Below are positions 8,351-16,701 of a stretch of DNA of 64,000 nucleotides, in pieces (within the stretch, counting starts at the first letter, position 1; each line of letters begins with the position of its first letter). The notes beneath the pieces were generated by a model. The model did no database searches, had not been told where the DNA came from, and saw only the letters and a program-made list of their open reading frames with translations. The position numbers were made by a program, and so were the translations under genes. Source of the stretch: Pyxidicoccus xibeiensis (lineage in GTDB: Bacteria > Myxococcota > Myxococcia > Myxococcales > Myxococcaceae); contig NZ_JAJVKV010000009.1 in NCBI RefSeq assembly GCF_024198175.1, positions 186,001-250,000 on the forward strand. The letters run 5' to 3'.

Positions 8351-8761
8351 TCAGTATCTCCGGGAGGTCCGCACCGCCGTCCGGAAGCCACCGCGCGTGG
8401 TGAGCATGTAGTCCCCGTCGCAGACCGGACAGCTCCCTCCTTCGCGGTAGAGGTAGATGCGGTGTGCGTCACAGCGTCCCCGGCAGCGCTCAGGGGTGGT
8501 GTAGCTGTCATGATCGAGGAGGACCGCGGAGCCGGGCTCGACAAAGTCCGGCAGTGGCGCGGATAGGAACTCCTGCGCCTCGAGCCACCCCAGGTCGAAA
8601 TAGAGCTGGACCCAGCCATGCTCCCGGTTGCGCACGGGGAGCACGTAGCGCATGGCGTCAGCCAGGGAGCAGGACCGCAGCTTCATGGTCCACTTCACGG
8701 CATCCGTCAGCGACGTCCCCCGATGCCGCGCCCACAGGTCGAAGCTCGGGGGCGACTCCAC
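8351..8761 (-). CDS. Small protein with putative zinc-binding cysteines
   Basis: I do not recognise a family. From GTG 8761 the product is 136 residues; from ATG 8686 it is 111. The C-terminal part has CRGRC, then about 14 residues later CPVC, a spacing that could bind zinc, followed by a basic tail ending TSRRY. GTG 8761 starts 5 bases after the DedA stop, and the protein sequence looks coherent from that point, so co-transcription with DedA is likely. A longer reading frame into the DedA gene exists but would overlap it by over 200 bases and is Gly/Arg/Pro rich, so I excluded it. Start choice is uncertain. Confidence 0.55.
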   Translation of the reverse strand: MESPPSFDLWARHRGTSLTDAVKWTMKLRSCSLADAMRYVLPVRNREHGWVQLYFDLGWLEAQEFLSAPLPDFVEPGSAVLLDHDSYTTPERCRGRCDAHRIYLYREGGSCPVCDGDYMLTTRGGFRTAVRTSRRY

Positions 8762-8766
8762 GGGCG

Positions 8767-9576
8767 CTAGGACTTCTGCAGCTCGCCGCGCACGACAGGC
8801 TCGTGCGAGGTCTTCTCCGGCGCCGAGGCGGGAGGAGCCACGTCGAACAGCGGCTCGCCGCCCTTCACCGTGTTGCGCAGGGGCGAAGCCACCGGCTCCT
8901 GGACGCGGGCGGCCACGGGCACCGGCTCCACCGAGGCCGCCTGGAACGCCTTCGCACGCTGGGCCGCCTGACGGCTGCGGCGCCACAGGAAGTAGCCGAC
9001 CGCGATCAGCGCCAGCCCGCCCATGACCACGTACTGGCCTTCCTTGAACTTGCTGATGAGCATGTCCAGCTCACCGCCGAAGTGGAAGCCGAGCCAGACG
9101 AACACGGGCGCGGACAGCAGCGCGGCCAGGCCGTCCCAGAAGATGAAGCGCCAGTAGGACATGCCCACCGAGCCCGCGGTGAAGTACGTCACCGCGCGCA
9201 CGCCCGGCATGAAGCGGGCAATGCAGACGATCTTCTCGCCGTGCTTGGTGAAGAGGCCTTCCACCTTGGTCCGTTTCTCGGGCGTGACGATGCGGGCGAA
9301 GAAGCCGCCCTTCGCGGAGTCACGGCCCAGCTTCCCGCCCAGCCGGCGGCCGGCGAGGAAGATGAGGCTGTCGCCCACGAGGATGCCGGCGAAGCCGACC
9401 ACCATCATCACCGGCAGGCTCGCGGCGCCCTTGTGCGCCAGGAAGCCGCCCAGGATGAGCGAGATGTCCTCCGGCAGCGGTACACCGAGACCACAGGCCA
9501 CCAGGATGCCGAACACAGTGGCGTACGCGATGAAGCCCTGCGCATCGCCGAGCATGTTGGTGAGGAGTTCTTGCAC
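8767..9576 (-). CDS. DedA-family membrane protein
   Basis: This 269-residue protein carries the DedA/SNARE-associated (VTT) signature: GVPLPEDISLILGG near the N-terminus, then G..VGDSLIFLAGRRLG, and the FMPGVRAVTYFTAGSVGM segment with the conserved basic and proline residues. Several hydrophobic helices follow, then a proline- and alanine-rich cytoplasmic tail of about 70 residues. Family members are inner-membrane transporters or lipid scramblases linked to undecaprenyl phosphate recycling, membrane potential and envelope integrity. GTG 9576 is chosen because it follows the upstream gene's stop by 16 bases; longer frames read back into that gene. It belongs to a minus-strand run with the secreted protein upstream and the small zinc-binding candidate downstream. 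Confidence 0.85.
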   Translation of the reverse strand: MQELLTNMLGDAQGFIAYATVFGILVACGLGVPLPEDISLILGGFLAHKGAASLPVMMVVGFAGILVGDSLIFLAGRRLGGKLGRDSAKGGFFARIVTPEKRTKVEGLFTKHGEKIVCIARFMPGVRAVTYFTAGSVGMSYWRFIFWDGLAALLSAPVFVWLGFHFGGELDMLISKFKEGQYVVMGGLALIAVGYFLWRRSRQAAQRAKAFQAASVEPVPVAARVQEPVASPLRNTVKGGEPLFDVAPPASAPEKTSHEPVVRGELQKS

Positions 9577-9592
9577 GCGTTGTCCCGTCCGT

Positions 9593-10621
9593 TCACTTCC
9601 GGAGGGCCTGCCCGGACACCGCCCGAGCCAGCCCTTCCAGCGCCCACGCATCAACCGGGCGCGAGTCATCAATACTCCGGACCAGGGTCTTCAATCCGAA
9701 GTACCCCTGCCGGCCGGCCGCTTCATAGGCCGCTTCCTGGGCCCCCGTGGCCCTCAGGGCCAGCGCCCGGCTCACCAGCGCCACCCCGTACTCCCCGACT
9801 GACGCCTCTCCCGCGCCCACCGTGCGGGCCTTGCGCAGTGCCTCCGCGCCGCCCGCCCACCTGCCCTCCAGCCGCCCTGCCAGCCGGGAGCTCAACACCC
9901 CCCGCGCCAGCTCCCGGACCACCGGCTCCATGTTGGGCGTGTGAGTGGTAGGCCCGACCACCACCACCCACCCACGCCCCGTCTCCACGAGCCGGATGCT
10001 GCCATCGGCGTCGAGCAGATTAACCACCACCTGCAGGGCCGGCTTGCCTTCTGGCAGGCCCAGAAGTCGTGCCGCGTGTTGGAGCGGCTCATCCAACACC
10101 AGCAGCCAGGCTTGTTGTTGCGCCCGGTACATCTCCAGCGTCTCCTCGCGAAGCGCGGCGATGGGCCACTCGGCCTCCACCCGGTCCAGCAGCGCCTCCA
10201 GCCCGTCGAGTCCATCCAGCCCGCGGGCACCGGGGCCCTCGGGCGCCCCATCGAGCAGCCGGGACAGGTAGGCCTCGATGGGCACGGGGTGCGTGTGGAA
10301 GAAGGCCTGGGCCTCGGCCAGGACGGCGGTGGGCTCCACCTCCAGGGCATCGCGCACGTAGGTGCGGGCCGGGTGGTAGAGGAAGAAGGGCACCGGGTGC
10401 TCGCGGTGCTTGATGCCGGCGTCGTACCCCGCGCGGTTCAGCAGGGCGAACAGGGTGAAGACGCGGAGATCGGCCCGGACCTCCAGGCCGCCTGGCGTGT
10501 ACATGCTGGCGAACCAATCCTCCACCGGGGCCGCCGGCGCGGCAGGACGGCTGGAGCCCTGGGCGAAGACGGGCTCGGAGGCCCCGAGCAACAGGAGGGC
10601 AGCGAGGACGGGGGCGCGCAT
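9593..10621 (-). CDS. Secreted protein of unknown function
   Basis: The 342-residue product has a clear signal peptide (hydrophobic 4-14, cleavage near VFAQ-GS) and then a Pro/Ala linker. The body has no catalytic motif I can name. It includes DWFASMYTPGGLEVRADLRV, a YDAG..HREHP segment, a central helical region and VVNLLDADGSIRL before a conserved-looking VVVGPTTHTPN stretch. The overall design, a mixed alpha/beta periplasmic protein with a peptidase-like helical half, resembles uncharacterised DUF4932-type proteins, but I cannot confirm this. DedA begins 16 bases after its stop, so the two are probably one transcript. Confidence 0.65.
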   Translation of the reverse strand: MRAPVLAALLLLGASEPVFAQGSSRPAAPAAPVEDWFASMYTPGGLEVRADLRVFTLFALLNRAGYDAGIKHREHPVPFFLYHPARTYVRDALEVEPTAVLAEAQAFFHTHPVPIEAYLSRLLDGAPEGPGARGLDGLDGLEALLDRVEAEWPIAALREETLEMYRAQQQAWLLVLDEPLQHAARLLGLPEGKPALQVVVNLLDADGSIRLVETGRGWVVVVGPTTHTPNMEPVVRELARGVLSSRLAGRLEGRWAGGAEALRKARTVGAGEASVGEYGVALVSRALALRATGAQEAAYEAAGRQGYFGLKTLVRSIDDSRPVDAWALEGLARAVSGQALRK

Positions 10622-10647
10622 GACGCCCCCAACCTACCACGGCCTCC

Positions 10648-11118
10648 TCAGGCGGCCGGCGCCTTTCCGACGAGCGTGCGGAGCATGTCCCGGTTGTCCC
10701 GGGCCTTCTGGCCGAAGTGGGCGACGATGCCCATCAGCAGCTTCACGCAGGCCTGCGGCTTGGAGGCCAGCAGCTTCTGGAAGTCCGAGGCGCGAATCTC
10801 CAGGGCGGACACGTCGGTGACGGCGGTGGCGGTGCACAGCCGCTCGCCCTTCTGGACGAGGGCCAGCTCGCCCAGCGGCTCACCCGAGGTCACCTCGCCC
10901 AGGGCCACGTCGTCACCCGAGGCGCTCTTCGCGCTCAGCCGCACGGTGCCCTCGCCGACGATGAGGAGCGACTCGCCCGTCTTGCCCTCGGTGAAGAGCG
11001 CGGTGCCCTTGGGGAAGGCCCGGGGCACCGCCACGCCGGCGAAGATCTGGATGCCGGTATCGGTGAACCCCTTGAAGATCGGACACGCCTTGAGGGTGTT
11101 CGCGGGCACGAGAGCCAT
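10648..11118 (-). CDS. Cyclic-nucleotide-binding domain protein (CRP/FNR-like, no DNA-binding domain)
   Basis: The protein is 156 residues and consists of one cNMP-binding beta-roll: CPIFKGFTD at the start, FPKGTALFTEGKTGESLLIVGEGTV, and the phosphate-binding cassette region GEPLGELALVQKGER, in which Glu and a following Arg sit as in binding members. A C-terminal helix (about 115-150) replaces the helix-turn-helix of transcription factors. Such stand-alone domains usually relay a nucleotide or oxidative signal to a partner by protein contact. No partner is obvious among its neighbours. It starts 26 bases upstream of the secreted protein's start on the same strand, so both could share a transcript. 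Confidence 0.85.
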   Translation of the reverse strand: MALVPANTLKACPIFKGFTDTGIQIFAGVAVPRAFPKGTALFTEGKTGESLLIVGEGTVRLSAKSASGDDVALGEVTSGEPLGELALVQKGERLCTATAVTDVSALEIRASDFQKLLASKPQACVKLLMGIVAHFGQKARDNRDMLRTLVGKAPAA

Positions 11119-11157
11119 GATTCGGATCTCCTAACACGGGGCGCGAAGCGCCGCGAA

Positions 11158-11673
11158 TCAGCGGCTGGCCCGGTGCTCCGCGGCGAGCTGCACGTAGTGC
11201 TGGGCCGACTGCCGGAGGAACGCCCGCTCCTCCTCGGTAATCGGCCGCTTCACCTTGCCCGGCGAGCCCACCACCAGCGAGCCCGGCGGCACCTTCGTCC
11301 CCGGGGTCAGCAGGGCCCCGGCGCCGATGATGCACTCGTCCCCCACCTCCACGCCGTCCATGAGGATGGCGCCCATGCCCACCAGCACCCGGTCGCCCAC
11401 GGTGCAGCCATGGAGGATGACGTGGTGGCCCACGGTGACGTCGTCCCCCACGGAGGTGGAGTGCTTGTGCGTGGTGACGTGGACCAGGGAGAGGTCCTGG
11501 ATGTTGGTGCGCTTGCCGATGCGGATGGGATTGACGTCCCCGCGCAGCACGGCGTTGTACCAGACGGAGGAGTCCTCCCCGAGCTCCACCTCGCCCACGA
11601 CCTGGGCGGAGTCCTCGACGAAGCAGCTCGGGTGGACGCGGGGGGACACCCCGCGAAACGGCCTCAACGCCAT
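11158..11673 (-). CDS. Gamma carbonic anhydrase-like hexapeptide-repeat protein
   Basis: This 171-residue left-handed beta-helix protein is built on hexapeptide repeats and has the gamma-class metal ligands: His65 (in SLVHVTTHK), and His83 and His88 (in GHHVILHG). The N-terminal VWYNAVLRGD, with Arg and Asp, is also typical. The length fits the YrdA/PaaY group, which bind zinc or iron and may hydrate CO2 or bind CoA thioesters. A C-terminal helix (about 145-170) caps the helix and should trimerise. The start is fixed by MALRPFRG, immediately before the first repeat. It lies 46 bases downstream of miaB on the same strand. Confidence 0.88.
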   Translation of the reverse strand: MALRPFRGVSPRVHPSCFVEDSAQVVGEVELGEDSSVWYNAVLRGDVNPIRIGKRTNIQDLSLVHVTTHKHSTSVGDDVTVGHHVILHGCTVGDRVLVGMGAILMDGVEVGDECIIGAGALLTPGTKVPPGSLVVGSPGKVKRPITEEERAFLRQSAQHYVQLAAEHRASR

Positions 11674-11719
11674 GGCGGCACCTCCTGCTCGGACGACGCG
11701 GGACGGCGGAGGCTTGCGG

Positions 11720-13108
11720 CTACGCCTCCGCGACGACGTGGAACGGCGACGCGGCCGGAGCCAGGGGAAGCGGCTCCACCGTGGGCAGCGACAGGACGGA
11801 GAGCTGCTGCCCGTTGAGCTGGTTGGGCGTGGAGCGGTCCACCTTCACCTTCACGAGGGCGCCGGCGGGGGCGTCTCCGTCGAAGTTGACGGTGCGGTTC
11901 TCCGGCGTGCGGCCGAAGCGCTTGGTGGCGTCGTAGCGCGAGTGGCCCTCCACCAGCACCTCCACCTCCGTGCCCACCAGCGCCGCGGTGACCTCCGTGC
12001 TGATGCGCCGCTGCAGCTTCTGCAGGCGCTCCAGGCGGGCAATCTTCACCTCGTGCGGCACCGGGCCCCACTCGTTCTCCCGCAGGGCCGCGCCCGTCTT
12101 GGGGCGGGGGCTGAAGACGAAGGAGAACTGGTTGTCGTAGCGGACCTGCTCGGTCAGCTTCATCGTCAGCTCGAAGTCCTCCTCGGTCTCCCCGGGGAAG
12201 CCCACGATGATGTCGGTGGTGACGGCGATGCCCGGCCGCGCCTCGCGCAGCTTCGCCAGCCGCTCCAGGTACTGCACCACGGTGTAGTCGCGGCGCATCA
12301 TCTTGAGGATGCGGTCGCTGCCGCACTGCACGGGCAGGTGGAAGTGCGGAGCAATCTTGGGCTGGGTGCGGAACGCGTCGATGAGCTCGTCCGACAGGTC
12401 ATGCGGATGGCTGGTGGTGAAGCGCACGCGCTCGATGCCCGGCACCTCGGCGGTGCGCAGCAGCAGCTGGGCGAAGGAGATGCCGCCCGCGTACGAGTTC
12501 ACGTTCTGCCCGATGAGCGTCACCTCGCGCACGCCCACCTTGGCCAGGTCGGCGACCTCCAGGAGGACCTCCGGGAAGGCGCGGCTGACCTCGCGGCCGC
12601 GGGTGTGGGGCACCACGCAGAAGGAGCAGACGTTGTCGCAGCCCTTCATCACCGTGACGAACTCGGTCACCTTGCCGCGAGACGTCTCCGGGTCCGCGCG
12701 CGGGAAGACGTACTCCTCCGAGTGGACGAAGGCCGTCTCCACCACCCGCTCGCGCTCCTGGCCCACGCGGCCGATGATGTCCGGCAGCTTGGCGATGTTG
12801 TCGGGGCCGAAGACGAAGTCCAGGTAGGGCACCTTCTTGAGGAGCCGGTCCTTCTCCTGCTGCGCCACACAGCCACCCACCCCGATGAGCGCGCCCCGGC
12901 TGGCCTTCACCGGCTTGTAGCGGCCCAGCGCGGACAGCATCTTGTCCTCGGCCTTCTCGCGGATGGCGCAGGTGTTGAGGATGATGAGGTCCGCGTTGTC
13001 GGGCACCGGCGTCGGCTCGTAGGACATCTTCGCCAGCACCTCGCTCATGCGGAGCGAGTCGTTGACGTTCATCTGGCAGCCGAAGGTGTGGATGAAGTAG
13101 CGCTTCAT
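11720..13108 (-). CDS. miaB: tRNA-2-methylthio-N6-dimethylallyladenosine synthase MiaB
   Basis: The protein is 462 residues, the normal size for MiaB. The N-terminal UPF0004 domain has the three auxiliary cluster cysteines: Cys11 in FGCQMN, Cys47 in NTCAIR and Cys80 in GGCVAQ. The radical SAM motif is CDNVCSFC (157, 161, 164), and a TRAM domain covers the last 65 residues or so. The enzyme inserts a methylthio group at C2 of i6A37 in tRNAs reading UNN codons. NTCAIREKAEDK and GQNVNSYAG are MiaB features and argue against RimO and MtaB. ATG 13108 begins the canonical MKRYFIHTFGCQ. Confidence 0.96.
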   Translation of the reverse strand: MKRYFIHTFGCQMNVNDSLRMSEVLAKMSYEPTPVPDNADLIILNTCAIREKAEDKMLSALGRYKPVKASRGALIGVGGCVAQQEKDRLLKKVPYLDFVFGPDNIAKLPDIIGRVGQERERVVETAFVHSEEYVFPRADPETSRGKVTEFVTVMKGCDNVCSFCVVPHTRGREVSRAFPEVLLEVADLAKVGVREVTLIGQNVNSYAGGISFAQLLLRTAEVPGIERVRFTTSHPHDLSDELIDAFRTQPKIAPHFHLPVQCGSDRILKMMRRDYTVVQYLERLAKLREARPGIAVTTDIIVGFPGETEEDFELTMKLTEQVRYDNQFSFVFSPRPKTGAALRENEWGPVPHEVKIARLERLQKLQRRISTEVTAALVGTEVEVLVEGHSRYDATKRFGRTPENRTVNFDGDAPAGALVKVKVDRSTPNQLNGQQLSVLSLPTVEPLPLAPAASPFHVVAEA

Positions 13109-13181
13109 GGGAGAACCTTGAGGAAGTACGTGCCCTTATGCGATGCCCGGGCGCGGAATGCAACCCGACGGACGGCGGGGT

Positions 13182-13703
13182 TCATCCCCGACTGAGCAGC
13201 CGCGTCAGGCGGGTGTGGAGGTCCAGCAGCTCCGGCTCGCGGGAGCGCAGCAGGGCCAGGGCGTCCGCGCCGTAGCGACGGGCGAGGGCCTCGGTGGCGC
13301 GCTCCTGCTTCGTCAGCTCCTCGCGGATGCGGGTGCGCAGCTCGTCGGCCCGGGGGCCGGTGTCGCCTTCGAGTTGACGCAGCTTGTCCTGGAGGCGCCA
13401 GGCGGTGTGCCGCCGGCCGCTGAAGGCGCGCAGCATGGCGCCGCCCTGCTCCGCCGTCTTGGAGTCCAGCCCGGAAGCCACCAGGGCCTCGGTATGTGCG
13501 CGGCTGAGCGCGTCCGTCCCCTGCCCTGCCTCCGCGTGGGAGAGGTAGGCCTGCTGGTAGCGGACCAGGGCGTCGAGCAGGGGGCCGTCCACCGCGGGAA
13601 ACGCCATGCGGAGGGTGCGGTCGTCGGCGGCGTCCATGTTCGAGCTGCGCTCGAGGTTCCGGACGTCCTGGTAGCCTGCGTCATCGAAGAGGGAGGGTGC
13701 CAT
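13182..13703 (-). CDS. Hypothetical helical protein
   Basis: No family is recognised. The 173-residue product is soluble, has no signal peptide and is almost entirely predicted helical, with long charged stretches such as KLRQLEGDTGPRADELRTR and EELTKQERATEALARRYG that could pair as an antiparallel helical bundle. The start MAPSLFDDAGYQDV is the only ATG before the helical body. It is divergent from the MYXO-CTERM gene, with 56 bases between the two starts, and lies 73 bases upstream of miaB on the same strand. Confidence 0.65.
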   Translation of the reverse strand: MAPSLFDDAGYQDVRNLERSSNMDAADDRTLRMAFPAVDGPLLDALVRYQQAYLSHAEAGQGTDALSRAHTEALVASGLDSKTAEQGGAMLRAFSGRRHTAWRLQDKLRQLEGDTGPRADELRTRIREELTKQERATEALARRYGADALALLRSREPELLDLHTRLTRLLSRG

Positions 13704-13759
13704 GGGGAGCTCCTGGCGCTTGTAACAGCCTTCGGAGGCGCTGTTGTACCCTTCAGCGC

Positions 13760-15535
13760 ATGGGAAAGCGCGCTTGGAAGGGATGTCCGGGTTTCATCGG
13801 GATGTCATGGCTCCTTGCAGTGGCTGCCTGTTCGGAGGGCGGGCCCTCGTCGCCGAGCGCCTTCGAGCTGCGGCGCCAGGCGCTGGCGCCCCTCTCACCC
13901 GTGAAGCTGAAGGCCCTCGCCTCAGGGGAGAGCGTCACCCAGGTGCTCGCCTTCGATGGCGGGGTGCTGGTGGGGGTGGACACGGCCACCACGGCGCTGG
14001 AGGTGTGGCGCTCGACGGGGACGGTGGGCTCCACGCTGCGAATCCACCTCGCCGTGCCCCAGGAGGACGGCAGTGTGTCCCTGACACGCTTCAGGGACAG
14101 CGTGCTGTTCACGTCGGCGAACGAGCTGTGGTCCACGGATGGGACGGGCGTGGGGACGGTGCGGGTGAAGGCTGCGCTGCCGGATGCGTACTTCAAGCTC
14201 ACGCCCCTGGGCTCCTCCTACGTGTTCATGCTGGCGGACTATGGATCGAAGGCCCTCTGGCAGACGGACGGCACCGAGCCGGGCACCCGCGCCGTCGAGG
14301 GGTTCCCGTCGGGCGTCAACGGCCTGGCGATCTCCCAGGGCAGGGCCTGGTTCAACGCTCCCACGGGAGTGATGGGCGTTGAGCCCCACATCACGGACGG
14401 CACGCCGGGTGGGACGCGAATCCTCAAGGACATCAACGAGGGCCCGCGCGAGTCGTTCGCCACGGACTTCGTCCCCATGGGCGGGCTGACGTATTTCCGT
14501 GCCACCGACAGAGCGGCTGGCTCCGAGCTGTGGAAGTCGGATGGGACGGCGGATGGCACCCAGCTCGTGGTGAACATGGGGCCTGGCGACACGGTTCCCA
14601 TCTACCTGTTCCCCTGGAAGGGCCACGTGTACTTCTGGCCGCTGGGGATTGGCTGGGGGACGCGGCTCTACCGGTCGGATGGCACCGCGAACGGGACGGA
14701 GCTGGTGAGCTCGGCGGTGAGCTACGGACAGGGGGAGCGCGAGTTCGTCGGCTGGGGGGACTTCCTCTTCTTCGCCGCGACGGCCCCCTCGGGCGACGTC
14801 GAGCTGTGGCGCACGGATGGGACGTCGCAGGGGACGGTGCTGGTGGCGGATCTGAACCCGGGCAATGCGAGCTCGAATCCGGCGTCGCTGATGTTGATGT
14901 CGGAGATGGGCCCGCTGGTGTTCACGGCGACGACGCCGGAGACGGGCCGGGAGCTGTGGCGGCTGGACGGTCCGCTGGAGACGCCCACGCTCGCGTCGGA
15001 TGTCGCCAGCGGGACTGCGTCCTCGTCACCCGCGAACCTGACGGTGGCGGGGACGGACCTCTACTTCACCGCGAACGACGGGACGAGCGGAGGGCTCTTC
15101 AAGCTGTCGGGGCTCCTCCCCGGCACGGAGGCGGACGCCGGCACCGACGCGGGGACGGAGCTGGACGCGGGCCTGCCGCCCGAGGACGGTGGAGTCGAGC
15201 TGGATGCCGGTGTTGAGGATGCGGGGATGGAGCTGGACGCAGGAGTGGACGCGGGCACGGAGCCGGACGCAGGTCCCTTGCCCTCTGATTCAGGAGTGGA
15301 CGCGGGCACGGAGCAGGACGCAGGTCCCCTGCCCTCGGATGCCGGGACGACGGTGGATGCCGGCACGCCCGACGCGGGGACGACCCAGGATGCGGGCGTG
15401 GCGGATGCGGGAACGCAACAGCCTCCACCGGATGAGAGCGGCTGCAGCTGCCAGTCGACCTCCTCCTCCGTTCCGTGGGGCCTGGCCCTGATGGGACTTT
15501 TCTTCAGCGCCCGTCGTCGCGCGAGGACGCGATAG
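13760..15535 (+). CDS. ELWxxDGTxxGT-repeat surface lipoprotein with MYXO-CTERM tail
   Basis: From ATG 13760 the product is 591 residues. The N-terminus is a lipoprotein signal with lipobox VAAC (Cys24). Residues of about 60-430 form repeats with ELWxxDGTxxGT signatures (ELWSTDGTGVGT, ELWKSDGTADGT, ELWRTDGTSQGT), which should make a beta-propeller-like fold. A linker of repeated Asp-Ala-Gly follows, then GCSCQ, a hydrophobic helix and the basic end RRRART, the tripartite MYXO-CTERM sorting signal known to be processed for surface display in myxobacteria. The longer frame starting at 13697 is rejected because it would bury the lipobox signal. Ligand and role are unknown. Confidence 0.88.
   Translation: MGKRAWKGCPGFIGMSWLLAVAACSEGGPSSPSAFELRRQALAPLSPVKLKALASGESVTQVLAFDGGVLVGVDTATTALEVWRSTGTVGSTLRIHLAVPQEDGSVSLTRFRDSVLFTSANELWSTDGTGVGTVRVKAALPDAYFKLTPLGSSYVFMLADYGSKALWQTDGTEPGTRAVEGFPSGVNGLAISQGRAWFNAPTGVMGVEPHITDGTPGGTRILKDINEGPRESFATDFVPMGGLTYFRATDRAAGSELWKSDGTADGTQLVVNMGPGDTVPIYLFPWKGHVYFWPLGIGWGTRLYRSDGTANGTELVSSAVSYGQGEREFVGWGDFLFFAATAPSGDVELWRTDGTSQGTVLVADLNPGNASSNPASLMLMSEMGPLVFTATTPETGRELWRLDGPLETPTLASDVASGTASSSPANLTVAGTDLYFTANDGTSGGLFKLSGLLPGTEADAGTDAGTELDAGLPPEDGGVELDAGVEDAGMELDAGVDAGTEPDAGPLPSDSGVDAGTEQDAGPLPSDAGTTVDAGTPDAGTTQDAGVADAGTQQPPPDESGCSCQSTSSSVPWGLALMGLFFSARRRARTR
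15240..15340 (+). repeat. 51-base tandem repeat in the Asp-Ala-Gly linker
   Basis: Two copies of a 51-base unit start near 15241 and 15292 (both begin aggagtggacgcgggcac). They differ at few positions and encode 17 residues each of the DAG-rich linker. The period is a multiple of three, so copy number can change without a frameshift. Confidence 0.75.
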
Positions 15536-15550
15536 CTTCGAGAGTGCGCG

Positions 15551-16168
15551 TCACGGCAGGTTTGCCAGGTCATCCATGAAGAAGGCATCCAGCAGCGTCG
15601 GTGGTGGATCGGCGCTCAGATAGTTGAGTTGCCCGATGCGGAGGCCAGGCAGCGGCACCTGCGCGAGCGAAAGCGGAAACGGCCGGCAGCCCAGCACGTG
15701 TTCAACCTGTTGCCCCAGCCTGTCAGCCTGGGGCTTGTCTCCGCTCCCAGGGGCCAAGATGAGCGTGGGGCGAGAAGCGCGACGAGTGGGATACCAGAGC
15801 TGGGTCGTCACATAGACGATGTAGAGCGGGGTCAGGACACTGACGGCCACGGCCCATCGAGTGACGAGCCTGTTGCCGTCCGGCTGCGGCTCTACCTTGT
15901 AGATCTGGCTGCGAAGGCAGGCCGACACGAACGGCTGTGTCCCGCCGCCGACGGCATGCTCCGGAAACATTGCCGGAAGCGCTTCTACGAAGGCCCCCCA
16001 TTCCTTCCATTCGAGTGCCCGCTCCCACGCGGCCACGAAGCACTGATGCTCAGGCGTGCGGTGGTGGGCTGGGATGGGCTCGCTCGCATCATCCTCCTCG
16101 GGTGGGAACCCTCGTGGGTAGAACTGCTCGGCACAGCGAATGAGCTCCTCTTGGGTCGGGCCGTTCAT
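15551..16168 (-). CDS. Hypothetical protein, last gene of the VWA operon
   Basis: This 205-residue protein is of unknown family. It has an acidic N-terminus (PPEEDDASEPIP), aromatic-rich segments with two Trp-containing helices near 49-57, and a hydrophobic stretch around 108-125 (AVSVLTPLYIVYV) that could be a membrane helix or a buried strand. The last 60 residues contain PLSLAQVPLPGLRIGQL. Its ATG overlaps the stop of the preceding lipoprotein gene by 4 bases (ATGA), so it is probably translated by coupling. The 3' end converges closely on the MYXO-CTERM gene. Confidence 0.6.
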   Translation of the reverse strand: MNGPTQEELIRCAEQFYPRGFPPEEDDASEPIPAHHRTPEHQCFVAAWERALEWKEWGAFVEALPAMFPEHAVGGGTQPFVSACLRSQIYKVEPQPDGNRLVTRWAVAVSVLTPLYIVYVTTQLWYPTRRASRPTLILAPGSGDKPQADRLGQQVEHVLGCRPFPLSLAQVPLPGLRIGQLNYLSADPPPTLLDAFFMDDLANLP

Positions 16169-16701
16169 CGCTTTGAGCCTTCTGGGATATCAAAGTGCAC
16201 GGTCTCAATCCCCGGTGTGCGGCACTCCGAGACCCGGGCACCGGCAATCTCCTCCTTGAGCATTCGCTCGTAGCGACGTTTGAAGTGGATGCAGTGCACG
16301 GCGATCATCTCTCCTGGGCGAGCGTCAGCCAGGATGGACTGGGCTGCATGATTCGCCAGCTCCGCCGAAATCCACTGAGCCTCCCCCAGGGAGATATCCC
16401 CCTGAGGGCCATTGCGGAGCGGCAAGCCCACTTCGAATCTACAGACGTCGGTAGCGCCTGAGTCACCTTCGGTGATGCGAGCGCTGATGCAGACAGCTCT
16501 CCAGCCATCAGGCTGCGCTCTACTGTCGACCTCGACAACCGTCTTGAACCGGAAGTGCTCTGGAGAGATTCGTCCTGCGACGGTGCTGCGTCCATGGGCA
16601 CACCCCACCAGCCCGAAGCCGGTCCACAGGAGCGCCGTAAGCCCTACGCGATACAGCCACCGGGAACCCGTCGACTCCACTCGGACAATAGTCCGCGTCA
16701 C
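16165..16701 (-). CDS. Small lipoprotein of unknown function, second gene of the VWA operon
   Basis: GTG 16701 is the start because it overlaps the VWA stop by 4 bases (GTGA). The 178-residue product has an N-terminal basic stretch, a hydrophobic helix and lipobox LVGC (Cys34). The mature part has four further Cys residues (about 71, 87, 136 and 160), which could form two disulfides in the periplasm. No enzyme motif is recognised. The order VWA protein, lipoprotein, unknown protein, with 4-base overlaps at both joints, suggests that these three are made together. Confidence 0.7.
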   Translation of the reverse strand: MTRTIVRVESTGSRWLYRVGLTALLWTGFGLVGCAHGRSTVAGRISPEHFRFKTVVEVDSRAQPDGWRAVCISARITEGDSGATDVCRFEVGLPLRNGPQGDISLGEAQWISAELANHAAQSILADARPGEMIAVHCIHFKRRYERMLKEEIAGARVSECRTPGIETVHFDIPEGSKR

